A stretch of 64,000 bases of DNA, from contig OZ024897.1 in assembly GCA_964017195.1 (NCBI GenBank), forward strand, positions 10,201,451 to 10,265,450, written 5' to 3'. The notes beneath the pieces are model-generated. The model was not told the origin of the DNA. It ran no database searches and was given only the letters and a program-made list of their open reading frames with translations. Shown here in pieces: positions 45,701-57,159 of the stretch (the stretch's first letter is position 1; each line of letters opens with the position of its first letter). Source of the stretch: Siderastrea radians. Taxonomy: Eukaryota > Cnidaria > Anthozoa > Scleractinia > Rhizangiidae. Made by a program: the position numbers and the translations under genes.

Positions 45701-47564
45701 GGTTAACAGGATGGTTAAAAAGACGCTGTTTTCTGTAGTTATTAGTGTGGTTAAAAACAGGCAGTTTTGGTTGTTCTCAGGGTGGTTAAAAAAGGCAGTT
45801 TTGGGTGGTTATTAGTGTGGTTAAAAATGGGCAGTTTTGGGTAGTTATTAGTTTGGTTAAAAAAAGCAGTTTTGGCGGTTATCAGGGTGGCTAAAAAGAG
45901 GCAGTTTTGGGTGGTTATTAGTGTGGTTAAAAAGGAGCAGTTTTGGGTGGTTATTAGTGTTGTTAAAAAGAGGCAGTTTTGGGTGGTTAACACGGTGGTT
46001 AAAAAAAGGCAGTTTCGGGTAGTTATCATTGTGGTTAAAAAGAGGCAGTTTTTGGTGGTTATTAGTGTGGTTAAAAAGGGGCAGTTTTGCGTGGCTATTA
46101 GCGTGGTTAAAAATAGGCAGTTTTGGGTGGTTATTAGGTTGGTTAACAAGAGGCAGTTTTGGGTGGTTATTAGTGTGGTTAAAAAGATTCAGTTTTGGGT
46201 GGTTATTAGGGTGGTTAAACAGAGGCAGTTTTGGGTTGTTCTTAGTGTGGGTAAAAAGGGGCAGTTTTAGGTGGTTATTAGTGTGGTTAAAAAGAGGCAG
46301 TTTTGGGTGGTTAGTAGTGTGGTTAAAAAGATTCAGTTTTGGGTGGTTCTTAGTCGGGTTAAAAAGAGGCAGTTTTGGGTGGTTCTTAGTGTGGTTAAAA
46401 AGAGGCCGTTTTGGGTGGTCCTTAGTGTGGTTAAAAAGAGGCAATTTTCGGTGGTCATCAGGGTGGTTAAAAAGGGGCAGCTTTGGGTGGTTATTATTGT
46501 GGTTAAAAAGGGGCAGTTTTAGGTGGTTATTAGTCTGGTTAAAAGGAGGCAGTTTTGGGTGGTTATTAGTCTGGTTAAAAAGATTCAGTTTTGGGTGGTT
46601 ATTAGTGTGGTTAAAAAGATTCAGTTTTGGGTGGTTATTAGTCTGGTTAAAAAGATTCAGTTTTGGGTGGTTATTAGTGTGGTTCAAAAGAGGCCGTTTT
46701 GGGTGGTTATGAGTGTGGTTAAAAAGAGGCAATTTTGGGTAGTTATTAGTTTGGTTAAAAAAAGGCAGTTTGGGTTTTTATCATGGTGGTTAAATAGAGG
46801 CAGTTTTGGTTGGTTATTAGGGTGGTTAAAAAGAGGCACTTTTCGGTTGTGATTAAGGTGGTTAAAAAGAGGCAGTTTTTTTTGGTTATTAGGGTTGTTA
46901 AAAAGGGGCAGTTTTGGGCGGTTATTAGTGTGGTTAAAAAGAGGCAGTTTCGGGTGGTTATTAGTGTGGTTAAAAAGAGGCTGTTTTGAGAGGTTATTGG
47001 TGTTGTTAAAAAGAGCAAGTTTTGGGTGGTTAACATGGTGGTTAAAAAGAGGCAGTTTTGGGTGGTTATTAGTGTGGTTAAAAAGGGGCAGTTTGGGGTG
47101 GTTATTAGGGTGGTTAAAAATAGGCATTTTTGGGTGGTTATTAGGGTGGTTAAAAAGAGGCAGTTTTGGGTGGTTATTAGTGTGGTTAAAAAAGGGCAGT
47201 TTTGGGTGGTTATTAGGGTGGTTAAAAATAGGCATTTTTGGGTGGTTATTAAGGTGGTTAAAAGGAGGCAGTTTTGGGCGGTTATTAGTGTGGTTAAAAA
47301 AGGGCAGTTTTGGTTGGTTATTAGTGTGGTTAAAAAGATGTAGTTTTGGGTGGTTATTAGTGTGGTTAAAAAGAGGCTGTTTTGGGTGGTTAACAGGGTG
47401 GTTAAAGAGATTCAGTTTTGGGTGGTTATTAGGGTGGTTAAAAAGAGGGAGTTTTCGGTGGTGATTAGTGTGGTTAAAAAGGGGCAGTTTTGGGTGGTTA
47501 TTAGTGTGGTTAAGAAGAGGCCATTTTGGGTGGTTATTAGTTTGGTTAAAAAGAGGGAGTTTTG
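36709..47564 (+). repeat. 36-bp minisatellite array, block 5
   Basis: The array resumes with TGTGGTTAAAAAAAGG. It contains the right part of the 34.8-38.8 kb segmental duplication, an ordinary stretch at 38.8-40.8 kb, three copies of a 1469-bp repeat, and at 45.2-47.56 kb a run leading to composite copy 3. No gene is seen. Confidence 0.96.
40801..45208 (+). repeat. Higher-order repeat, 1469 bp, three copies
   Basis: Direct copies lie at 40801-42269, 42270-43738 and 43739-45208, starting at GATTAAAAAAAGGTAG. They are almost identical. Copies 1 and 3 share GGTCGTCGTTAG and GGGTAATTATTAGG where copy 2 has GGTGGTCGTTAG and GGGTGATTATTAGG. The length is not a multiple of 36 or of 3. Each copy includes the rare strings GTGAATGTCACGG and GGTTCACAAGAGG. 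Confidence 0.95.
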
Positions 47565-47569
47565 TATAT

Positions 47570-47690
47570 GTAATCGCATGAGGCCGAATAGAATTAAGGA
47601 TAAATTTTCACGCGTATTTTCAAAGTTTTCACATCTTTGAAATACAAGTAAAAATTTATCCTTTATTTTACGAGGACTCAATGCGATTAC
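47570..47690. mobile_element. 121-bp foldback hairpin, copy 3
   Basis: Ends GTAATCGCAT and ATGCGATTAC, and internal pairing as in copy 1. Confidence 0.6.
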
Positions 47691-47694
47691 TTGT

Positions 47695-48346
47695 TTATAA
47701 CATAGAGGGCAAAATTTTCGGAAAACTTTCCATGCACGTTGAAACACAATCAGCCGGTCCTCAAGAATACTGAAAAGTACCCGCTCGTAAACAATTCACC
47801 ACACAAGCAGTTTAACTGTTGCTCAGTACACAGAACAAGAAAGACTGACCATTATGTAAATCTTAAGACATAAATACAATTCTAGTTCATTGACAAAACA
47901 CACTTAAAACTCAAACCAAGTAAACTTTTTTTACCTGAGTTGCGAAGCTTCCTCTCGCTGGAAAAATTATCGACCACGTCGTTCCAAAGTTTTCAGTAGT
48001 TTTAAAACAAATGACCATTTGCTGTTTCCCGCAACACATATAGTTCACCTCTGGAATTTCTCTTCAAGCTAACAGCCGATTTTCATAAAATGTTTACCAA
48101 ACAACCCGGTTAAAAGTCAAACTTTGAAGTGATCCTTGTGTTGAACAACTCAAAATCCGTTATTCGTTTCAAGACGCCTACAAATGCAAATGGCGCGCTC
48201 TCGCGCTCAGCCAATCAAATGCCCTTAATTTTGGCGCCTGGCCAATCAGGAATTAGTAATTTTGCCCTCGTCCGAAAGAAAATTAAGCAAATATGCCCTC
48301 TGTCTCAACCAATCAGCATTCAGTAATGTCGCCCTCTATGTTATAA
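47695..48346. mobile_element. 652-bp element with terminal inverted repeats, copy 3
   Basis: A perfect 16-bp inverted repeat, TTATAACATAGAGGGC, bounds the element. The promoter-like motifs (CCAATCA at 48211-48217 and two more sites, octamer at 48184-48191) and the minus-strand candidate exon at 47935-48039 are intact. Confidence 0.5.
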
Positions 48347-51300
48347 GGGTGGTTATTAGTGTGGTTAAAAAGAGGCAGTTTTGGATGGTCAACAGGGTGC
48401 TTAAAAAGAGGTCCCTTTGGGGTGGTAATCAGGGTGGTTAAAAAGAGGCAGTTTTCGGTGGTTATTAGTGTTTTTAAAAACAGGCAGTTTTGGGTGGTTA
48501 TTAGTGTGGTTAAAAAGAGGCAGTTTTGGGTGGTTATTAGTGTGGTTAAAAAAGGGCAGTTTTGGATGGTTATTAGTGTGGTTAAAAAGGAGCAGTTTTG
48601 GTTAGTTATTAGTCTGGTTAAAAAGAGGCAGTTTTGGTGGTTTTCAGGGTGGTTAAAAAGAGGCAGTTTTGGGTGGTTATTAGTGTGGTTAAAAAGGAGC
48701 AGTTTTGGGTTGTTATTAGGGTGGTTAAAAAGAGGCAGTTTTGCGTGGTTATTAGTGTCGTTAAAAAGATTCAGTTTTGGGTGGTTATTAGTGTGGTTAA
48801 AAAGAGGCCATTATGGGTGGTTATCAGTGTGGTTAAAAAGAGGCAATTTTGGGTAGTTCTTAGTGTGGTTAAAAAGGGGTAGTTTTGGGTGGTTATTAGG
48901 GTGGTTAAAAAGAGGCAGTTTTGGGTGGATATTAGGGTGGTTAAAAAGAGGCAGTTTTGGGTGGTTATTATTGTGGTTAAAAAGGGGCAGTTTTGGGAGG
49001 TTATTAGTGTGGTTAAAGAGAGGCAGTTTTAGGTGGTTATTAGTGTGGTTAAAAAGAGGCAGTTTTCGGTGGTTATTAGTGTGGCTAAAAAGAGGCAGTT
49101 TCGGGTGGTTAACAGGATGGTTAAAAAGAGACAGTTTTGGTTGGTTATTAGTGTGGTTAACGAGAGGGAGTTTTGGTGGTTATCAGGGTGGTTAAAAAGA
49201 GGCAGTTTTGGGTGGTTATTAGTGTGGTTAAAAATAACCCGTTTTTGGTGGTTATGAGTGTGGTTAAAAAGAGGCACTTTGGGTAGTTATTAGTGTGGTT
49301 AAAAAGAGGCAGTTTTGGGTGGTTATTAGTGTGGTTAAAAAGGGGCACTTTTGGGTGGTTATTAGAGTGGTTAAAAAGAGGCAGTTTTGGGTGGTTATTA
49401 GTGTGGTTAAAAAGAGGCAGTTTTGGGTGGTTATTAGGGTGGTTAAAAAGAGGCACTTTTCGCTGGTGATTAAGGTGGTTAAAAAGAGGCAGTTTTTGGT
49501 GGTTATTAGGGTTGCTAAAAAGGGGCAATTTTTGGCGGTTATCAGTGTGGTTAAAAAGAGGCAGTTTTGCGTGGTTATTAATGTGGTTAAAAAGAGGCAG
49601 TTTTGCGTGGTTATTAGTGTGTTTAAAAACAGTCAGTTTTGGTGGTTATCATGGTGGTTAAAAAGAGGCAGTTTTGGGTGGTTATTAGTGTGGTTAAAAA
49701 TAGGCAGTTTTGGGTGGTTATTAGTGTGTTTAAAAAGAGGCTGTTTTTGGTGGTTCTTAGTGTGGTTAAAGGGAAGCAGTTTTAGGTGGTTATTAGTGTT
49801 GTTGAAAAGGGGCCGTTTTGGGTGGTTAACAGCGTGGTTAAAAAGAGGCAGTTTTGGGTGATTATGAGTGTCTTTAAAAAGGGGAAGTCTTGGGTGGTTA
49901 TTAGTGTGGTTAAAAAGAGGCAGTTTTGGGTGGTTGTTAGTGTGGTTAAAAAGAGGCAGTTTTGGGTGGTTATTAAGTTGGTTAAAAAGATGCAGTTTTC
50001 GGTGGTTATTAGGGTGGTTAAAAAGGGGCAGTTTTGGGGGATTATTAGTGTGCTTAAAAAGAGGCAGATTTGGGTGGTTATTAGTGTGGTTAAAAAAAGG
50101 CAGTTTTGGGTATATAACAGGGTGGTAAAAAAGAGGCCGTTTTGCCTGCTTATTAGGGTGGTTAAAAACAGGCAGTTTTGGGTGGTTATTAGGGTGGTAA
50201 AAATAGGCATTTTTGCGTGGTTATTAGGGTGGTTAAAAAGAGGCAGTTTTGGGCGGTTATTAGTGTGGTTTAAAAAGGGCAGTTTTGGGTGGTTATTAGT
50301 GTGGTTAGAAAGAGGTAGTTTAGTGTGGTTGAAAAGAGCCTGTTTTGGGTGGTTAACAGCGTTGTTAAAAAGAGGCAGTTTTGGGTGATTATTGGTGTGG
50401 TTAAAAAAAGGCAGTTTTGGGTGGTTATTGGGGTGGTTAAAAAGAGGCACTTTTCGGTGGTTTTTTGTGTGGTTAAAAAGAGGCAGTTTTGAGTGGTTAA
50501 TAGAGAGGTTAAAAAGAGGCAGTTTTCGTTGGTTATTAGTGTGGTTAAAAAAGGCAGTTTTGGATGCTTATTAGTTTGGTTTAAAAGGGGCCGTTTTGGG
50601 TTGTTATGAGTGTGGTTAAAAAGAGGCAATCTTGGGCAGTTATTAGTGTGCTTAAAAAAAGCAGTTTTGGTGGTTATCAGGGTGGCTAAAAAGAGGCAGT
50701 TTTGGGTGGTTATTAGTGTGGTTAAAAAGGAGCAGTTTTGGGTGGTTAGTAGTGTGGTTAAAAAGAGACAGTTTTGAGTGGTTATTAGTGTGGCTAAAAA
50801 GAGGCAGTTTTCGGTGGTTAACAGGGTGGATAAAAAAAGGAGGTTTCGGGTGGTTATCATTGTCGTTAAAAAGAGGCAGTTTTGGGTGGTTATTAGTGTA
50901 GTTAAAAAGGGGCAGTTTTGGGTGGATATTAGGGCGGTTAAAAAGAGGCAGTTTTGGGTGGTTCTTAGGGTGGTTTACGAGAGGCAGTTTTGGGTGGTTA
51001 TTAGTGTGGTTAAAAAGATTCAGTTTTTGCTGTTATTAGGGTGGTTAAAAACAGGCAGTTTTGGGTGGTTATTAGTGTGGTTAAAAGGAGGAAGTTTTGG
51101 GTGGTTATTAGTGTGGTTTAAAAGAGGTAGTTTTGGGCGGTTATTAGTGTGGTTGAAAAGATTCTGTTTTGGGTGGTTAACAGCGTTGTTAAAAAGAGGC
51201 AGTTTTGGGTGGTTAACCAGGTGGTTAAAGAGATTCAGTTTTGGGTGGTTATTAGGGTGGTTAAAAAGAGAGAGTTTTCGGTGGTTATTAGTGTGGTTAC

Positions 51301-51639
51301 ATAGGGGCAGTTTTTGGTGGTTATTAGTGTGGTTAAGAAGAGGCCATTTTGGGTGGTTATTAGGGTGGTTAAAAAGAGGCAGTTTAGGGTGGTTAACAAG
51401 GTGGTTAAAAAGAGGCACTTTTGGGGTGGTTATCAGTGTGGTTAAAAAGAGGCAGTTTGGGTTGTTATTACTGTTAAAAAGAGGCAGTTTTGGGTGGTCA
51501 ACAGGGTGGTTAAAAAGAGGCAGTTTCGGGTGGTTATCAGGTTGGTTAAAAAGAGGCAGTTTTCGGTGGTTATTAGAGTGGTTAAAAAGAGGCAGTTTTG
51601 GGTGGTTAACAGGGTGGTTAAAAAAGGCAGTTTGGGTAG

Positions 51640-54600
51640 TTATTAGTGTGGTTAAAAAGAGGTAGTTCTGGGTGGTTAACAGGGTGGTTAAAAAGAGGCA
51701 GTTTCGGGTGGTTATTAGGGTGGTTAAAAAGAGGCAGTTTTGGGTAGTTATTTGTGTATTTAAAAAGGGGCAGTTTTGGGTGGTTACTAGAGTGGTTAAA
51801 AAGAGGCAGTTTTGGGTGGTTATTAGTGTGGTTAAATAGAGGCAGTTTTGGGTGGTTATTAGGTTGGTTATAAAGAGGCACTTTTTGGTTGTGATTAAGG
51901 TGATTAAAAAGAGGCAGTTTTTTGTTGTTATTAGGGTTGTTAAAAAGGGGCAGTTTTGGGCGGTTATTAGTGTGGTTAAAAACAGGCAGTTTCGGGTGGT
52001 TATTAGTGTGGTTAAAAAGAGGCAGTTTTGGGTGGTTATTAGTGTGGTTAAAAACAGTCAATTTTGGTGGTTATCATGGTGGTTAAAAAGAGGCCCTTTT
52101 GGGTGGTTATTAGTGTGGCGAAAAACAGGCAGTTTTGGATGGTTATTAGTGTGGTTAAAAATAGGAAGTCTTGGTTGGTTATTAGTGTGTTTAAAAAAAG
52201 GCAGTTTTAGGTGGTCGTTAGTGTGGTTTAAAAGAGGTTGTTTTGGGTGGTTCTTAGTGTGGTTAAAAAGAGGCGGTTTTCGATGGTTATTAGTGTGGTT
52301 AAAAAAGGCAGTTTTGGGTGCTTATTAGTTTGGTTTAAAAGGGGCAGTTTTGGGTGGTTATTAGTGTGGTTAAAAAAAGGCAGGTTTGGATGGTTATTAG
52401 TATGGTTAAAAGGGGCAGTTTTAGGTGGTTATTAGTCTGGTTAAAAAGAGGCAGTTTTGGGTGGTTATTAGTGTGGTTAAAAAGAGGCAGTTTTGGGTGG
52501 TTATTAGTGTGGTTAAAAAGAGACAGATTCAGGTGGTTAAAAAAATGGTTAAAAAGACGCAGTTTTCTGTAGTTATTAGTGTGGTTAAAAATAGGCAGTT
52601 TTGGTTGTTCTCAGGGTGGTTAAAAAAGGCAGTTTTGGGAGGATATTAGTGTGGTTAAAAATGGGCAGTTTTGGGTGGTTATGAGTGTTGTTAAAAAGAG
52701 GCAGTTTTGGATAGTTGTTAGTGTGGTTAAAAAAAGCAGTTTTGGCGGTTATCAGGGTGGCTAAAAAGAGGCAGTTTTGGGTGGTTATTAGTGTGGTTAA
52801 AAAGGAGCAGTTTTGGGTGGTTATTAGTGTTGTTAAAAAGAGGCAGTTTTCGGTGGTTAACAGGGTGGTTAAAAAAAGGCAGTTTCGGGTAGTTATCATT
52901 GTGGTTAAAAAGAGGCAGTTTTTGGTGGTTATTAGTGTAGTTAAAAAGGGGCAGTTTTGGGTGGCTATTAGCGTGGTTAAAAATAGGCAGTTTTGGGTGG
53001 TTATTAGGGTGGTTAACAAGAGGCAGTTTTGGGTTGTTATTAGTGTGGTTAAAAAGATTCAGTTTTGGATGGTTATTAGGGTGGTTAAAAAGAGGCAGTT
53101 TTGGGTAGTTATTAGTGTGGTTAAAAAGAGGCAGTTTCGGGGGATTATTAGTGTGGATAAAAGAGGCAGTTTCGGGTGGTTATTAGTGTGGTTAAAAAGA
53201 GGCAGTTTTGGGTGGTTGTTAGTGTGGTTAAAAATAGGCAGTTTTAGGTGGTTATTAGTGTGGTTAAAAATAGGCAGTTTTCGGTGGTTATTAGTGTGTT
53301 TAAAAAGAGGCAGTTTTAGGTGGTTGTTAGTGTGGTTAAAAAGAGGCTGTTTTGGGTGGTTCTTAGTGTGGTTAAAAAAGGGCAGTTTTGGGCGGTTATT
53401 AGTGTGGTTAAAAAAGGGCAGTTTTGGGTGGTTATTAGTGTCGTTAAAAAGATTTAGTTTTGGGTGGTTATTAGTGTGGTTGAAAAGAGGCAGTTTTGGG
53501 TGGTTAACAGGGTGGTTAAAAAAAGGCAGTTTCGGGTAGTTATCATTGTGGTTAAAAAGAGGCAGTTTTTGGTGGTTATTAGTGTGGTTAAAAAGGGGCA
53601 GTTTTGGGTGGCTATTAGCGTGGTTAAAAATAGGCAGTTTTGGGTGGTTATTAGGTTGGTTAACAAGAGGCAGTTTTGGGTTGTTATTAGTGTGGTTAAA
53701 AAGATTCAGTTTTGGATGGTTATTAGGGTGGTTAAAAAGAGGCAGTTTTGGGTAGTTATTAGTGTGGTTAAAAAGAGGCAGTTTCGGGGGATTATTAGTG
53801 TGGATAAAAGAGGCAGTTTCGGGTGGTTATTAGTGTGGTTAAAAAGAGGCAGTTTTGGGTGGTTGTTAGTGTGGTTAAAAATAGGCAGTTTTAGGTGGTT
53901 ATTAGTGTGGTTAAAAATAGGCAGTTTTCGGTGGTTATTAGTGTGTTTAAAAAGAGGCAGTCTTAGGTGGTTGTTAGTGTGGTTAAAAAGAGGCTGTTTT
54001 GGGTGGTTCTTAGTGTGGTTAAAAGGAAGCAGTTTTAGGTGGTTATTAGTGTTGTTAAAAAGTGGCCGTTTTGGGTGGTAAACAGCGTGGTTAAAAAAAA
54101 GCAGGTTTGGGTGATTATTGGGGTGGTTAAAAAGAGACAGTTTTGGGTGGTTATTAGTGTGGTTAAAAAGGGGAAGTCTTGGGTGGTTATTAGTTTTGTT
54201 AAAAAGAGGCAGTTTTAGGTGGTTATTAGAGTGGTTAAAAAGAGGCAGTTTTGGGTGGTTCTTTGGGTGGTTAAGAAGAGGCACTTTTCGGTGGCTATTA
54301 AGGTGGTTTAAAAGAGGCAGTTTTCGGTGGTTAGTAGCTAGCGTGGTTAAAAAGGGGCAGTTTTGGGCGGTTATTGGTGTGGTTAAAAAGAGGCAGTTTC
54401 GGGTGGTTATTAGTGTGGATAAAAAGAGGCAGTTTAGGGTGGTTATTAGTGTGGGTAAAACAGGCAGATAAGGGTGGTTATTAAGGTGGTTAAAAAGAGG
54501 CAGTTTTGAGTGGTTATTGGCGTTGTTAAAAAGAGGCAGTTTTGGGTGGTTAACAGGGGGATTAAAAAGAGGCCGTTTCGGCTGCTTATCAGGGTGGTTA

Positions 54601-55190
54601 AAAATAGGCAGTTTTGGGTGGTTATTGGGGTGGTTAAAAGTAGGCATTTTTGGGTGGTTATTAGGGTGGTTAAAAAGAGGCAGTTTTGGGCGGTTATTAG
54701 TGTGGTTAAAAAAGGGCATTTTTGGGTGGTTATTAGGGTGGCTAAAAAGAGGCAGTTTTGGGCGGTTATTAGTGTGGTTAAAAAAGGGCAGTTTTGGGCG
54801 GTTATTAGTGTGGTTAAAAAGATTTAGTTTTGGGTGGTTATTAGTGTGGTTGAAAAGAGGCTGTTTTGGGTGGTTAACAGCGTGGTTAAAAAGAGGCAGT
54901 TTTGGGCGATTATTAGTGTGGTTAAAAAGAGGCAGTTTTGGGTGGTTAACAGGGTGGTTAAAAAGAGGCAGTTTTGGGTGGTTATTAGGGTGGTTACAAA
55001 GAGGCAGTTTTTAGAGGTTATTAGTGTGGGTAAAAAGAGTCAGTTTTGGCTTGTTATTAGTGTGGTTTAAAAGGGGCGGTTTTGGGTGGTTATTAGTGTG
55101 GTTAAAAAGAGGCAGTTTTGGGTGATTATTACTGTGGTTAAAACGAGGTAGTTTTGCCTGGTGAAGACGGTGGTTAAAAAGAGGCAGTTT
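51640..55190 (+). repeat. Segmental duplication partner of 34830-38780
   Basis: Carries the same ordered variants as 34830-38780 but lacks the foldback element. The empty site is at 52360-52371. It contains its own 647-bp internal duplication (TTTCGGGGGATT strings at 53134 and 53781). Confidence 0.8.
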
Positions 55191-57159
55191 TGGTGTGGTT
55201 TTCAGGGTGGTTAAAAAGAGGGAGTTTTGGGTGGTTATTAGTTTGGTTAAAAACGGGACGTTTTGGCTGGTTATTAGGGTGGTTAAAGACAGGCAGTTTT
55301 GGGTGGTTTTTAGGCTGGTTGAAAAGAGGCAGTTTTTTGAGGTTATTGGGGTGGATAAAAAGAGGCAGTTTAGGGTGGTTATTAGTGTGGTTAAAAACAG
55401 GGAGTTATGGGTGTTTATTAAGGTGGTTAAAAAGTGGCAGTTTTGAGTGGTTATTGGCGTTGTTAAAAAGGGGTAGTTTTGGGTGGTTAACGGGGGGGTT
55501 AAAAAGAGGCAGTTTCGGCTGCTTATCAGGGTGGTTAAAAATAGGCAGTTTTGGGTGGTTATTGGGGTGGTTAAAAGTAGGCATTTTTGGGTGGTTATTA
55601 GGGTGGTTAAAAAGAGGCAGTTTTGGGCGGTTATTACTGTGGTTAAAAAAGGGCAGTTTTGGGTGGTGGTTAGTGTGGTTAAAAATAGGCAGTTTTAAGT
55701 GGGTATTAGTGTGGTTAAAAATAGGCAGTTTTGGGTGGTTATTAGTGTGGTTAAAAATAGGCAGTTTTGGGTGGTTATTAGTGTGTTTAAAAAGAGGCAG
55801 TTTTAGGTGGTTGTTAGTGTGGTTAAAAAGAGGCAGTTTTGGGTGGTTATTAGTGTGTTTAAAAAGAGGCTGTTTTGGGTGGTTCTTAGTGTGGTTAAAA
55901 GGAAGCAGTTTTAGGTGGTTATTAATGTTGTTAAAAAGGGGCCGTTTTGGGTGGTTAATAGCGTGGTTAAAAAAAGCAGTTTTGGGTGATTATTAATGTG
56001 GTTAAAAAGAGACAGTTTTGGGTGGTTATGAGTGTGGTTAAAAAGGGGAAGTCTTGGGTGGTTATTAGTGTGGTTAAAAAGAGGCAGTTTTGGGTGGTTA
56101 TTAGTGTGGTTAAAAAGAGGCAGCTTTGGGTGGTTATTTGGGTGGTTAAGAAGAGGCACTTTTCGGTGGTTATTAAGGTGGTTTAAAAGAGGCAGTTTTC
56201 GGTGGTTAGTAGCTAGGGTGGTTAAAAAGGGGCAGTTTTGGGCGGTTATTAGTGTGGTTAAAACGAGGCAGTTTCGGGTGGTTATTAGTGTGGATAAAAA
56301 GAGGCAGTTTAGGGTGGTTATTAGTGTGGTTAAAAACAGGGAGTTATGGGTGTTTATTAAGGTGGTTAAAAAGCGGCGGTTTTGAGTGGTTATTGGCGTT
56401 GTTAAAAAGGGGTAGTTTTGGGTGGTTAACAGGGGGGTTAAAAAGAGGCGGTTTCGGCTGCTTATCAGGGTGGTTAAAAAGAGGCAGTTTTGGGTAGTTA
56501 TTTGGGTGGTTAAGAAGAGGCACTTTTCGGTGGTTATTAAGGTGGTTTAAAAGAGGCAGTTTTCGGTGGTTAGTAGCTAGGGTGGTTAAAAAGGGGCAGT
56601 TTTGGGCGGTTATTGGTGTGGTTAGAAAGAGGCAGTTTCGGGTGGTTATTAGTGTGGACGAAAAGAGGCAGTTTAGGGTGGTTATTAGTGTGGGTAAAAC
56701 AGGCAGATAAGCGTGGTTATTAAGGTGGTTAAAAAGAGGCAGTTTTAAGTGCTTATTGCCGTTGTTAAAAAGAGGCAGTTTTGGGTGGTTAACAGGGTGG
56801 TTAAAAAGAGGCAGTTTCCGCTGCTTATCAGGGTGGTTAAAAAGAGGCAGTTTTGGGTGGTTATTTGGGTGGTTAAGAAGAGGCACTTTTCGGTGGTTAT
56901 TAAGGTGGTTTAAAAGAGGCTGTTTTCGGTGGTTAGTAGAGTGGTTAAAAAGGGGCAGTTTTGGGCGGTTATTAGTGTGGTTAAAACGAGGCAGTTTCGG
57001 GTGGTTATTAGTGTGGATAAAAAGAGGCAGTTTAGGGTGGTTATTAGTGTGGTTAAAAACAGGGAGTTATGGGTGTTTATTAAGGTGGTTAAAAAGCGGC
57101 GGTTTTGAGTGGTTATTGGCGTTGTTAAAAAGGGGTAGTTTTGGGTGGTTAACAGGGGG

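Larger units (their letters stand above)
47565..48346. mobile_element. Non-satellite composite insert, copy 3 of 3
   Basis: Same structure and length as at 20436, starting 15,607 bp after copy 2. It differs from copy 1 at about three positions: CGTCCGAAAG for CGTCCAAAAG, CAAATATGCC for CAAAAATGCC, and GTTATAAG for GTTACAAG. The right flank (TGCTTAAAAAGAGGTCCCTT) matches copy 1 rather than copy 2, and also matches the element-free satellite at 13735-13860. Confidence 0.85.
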
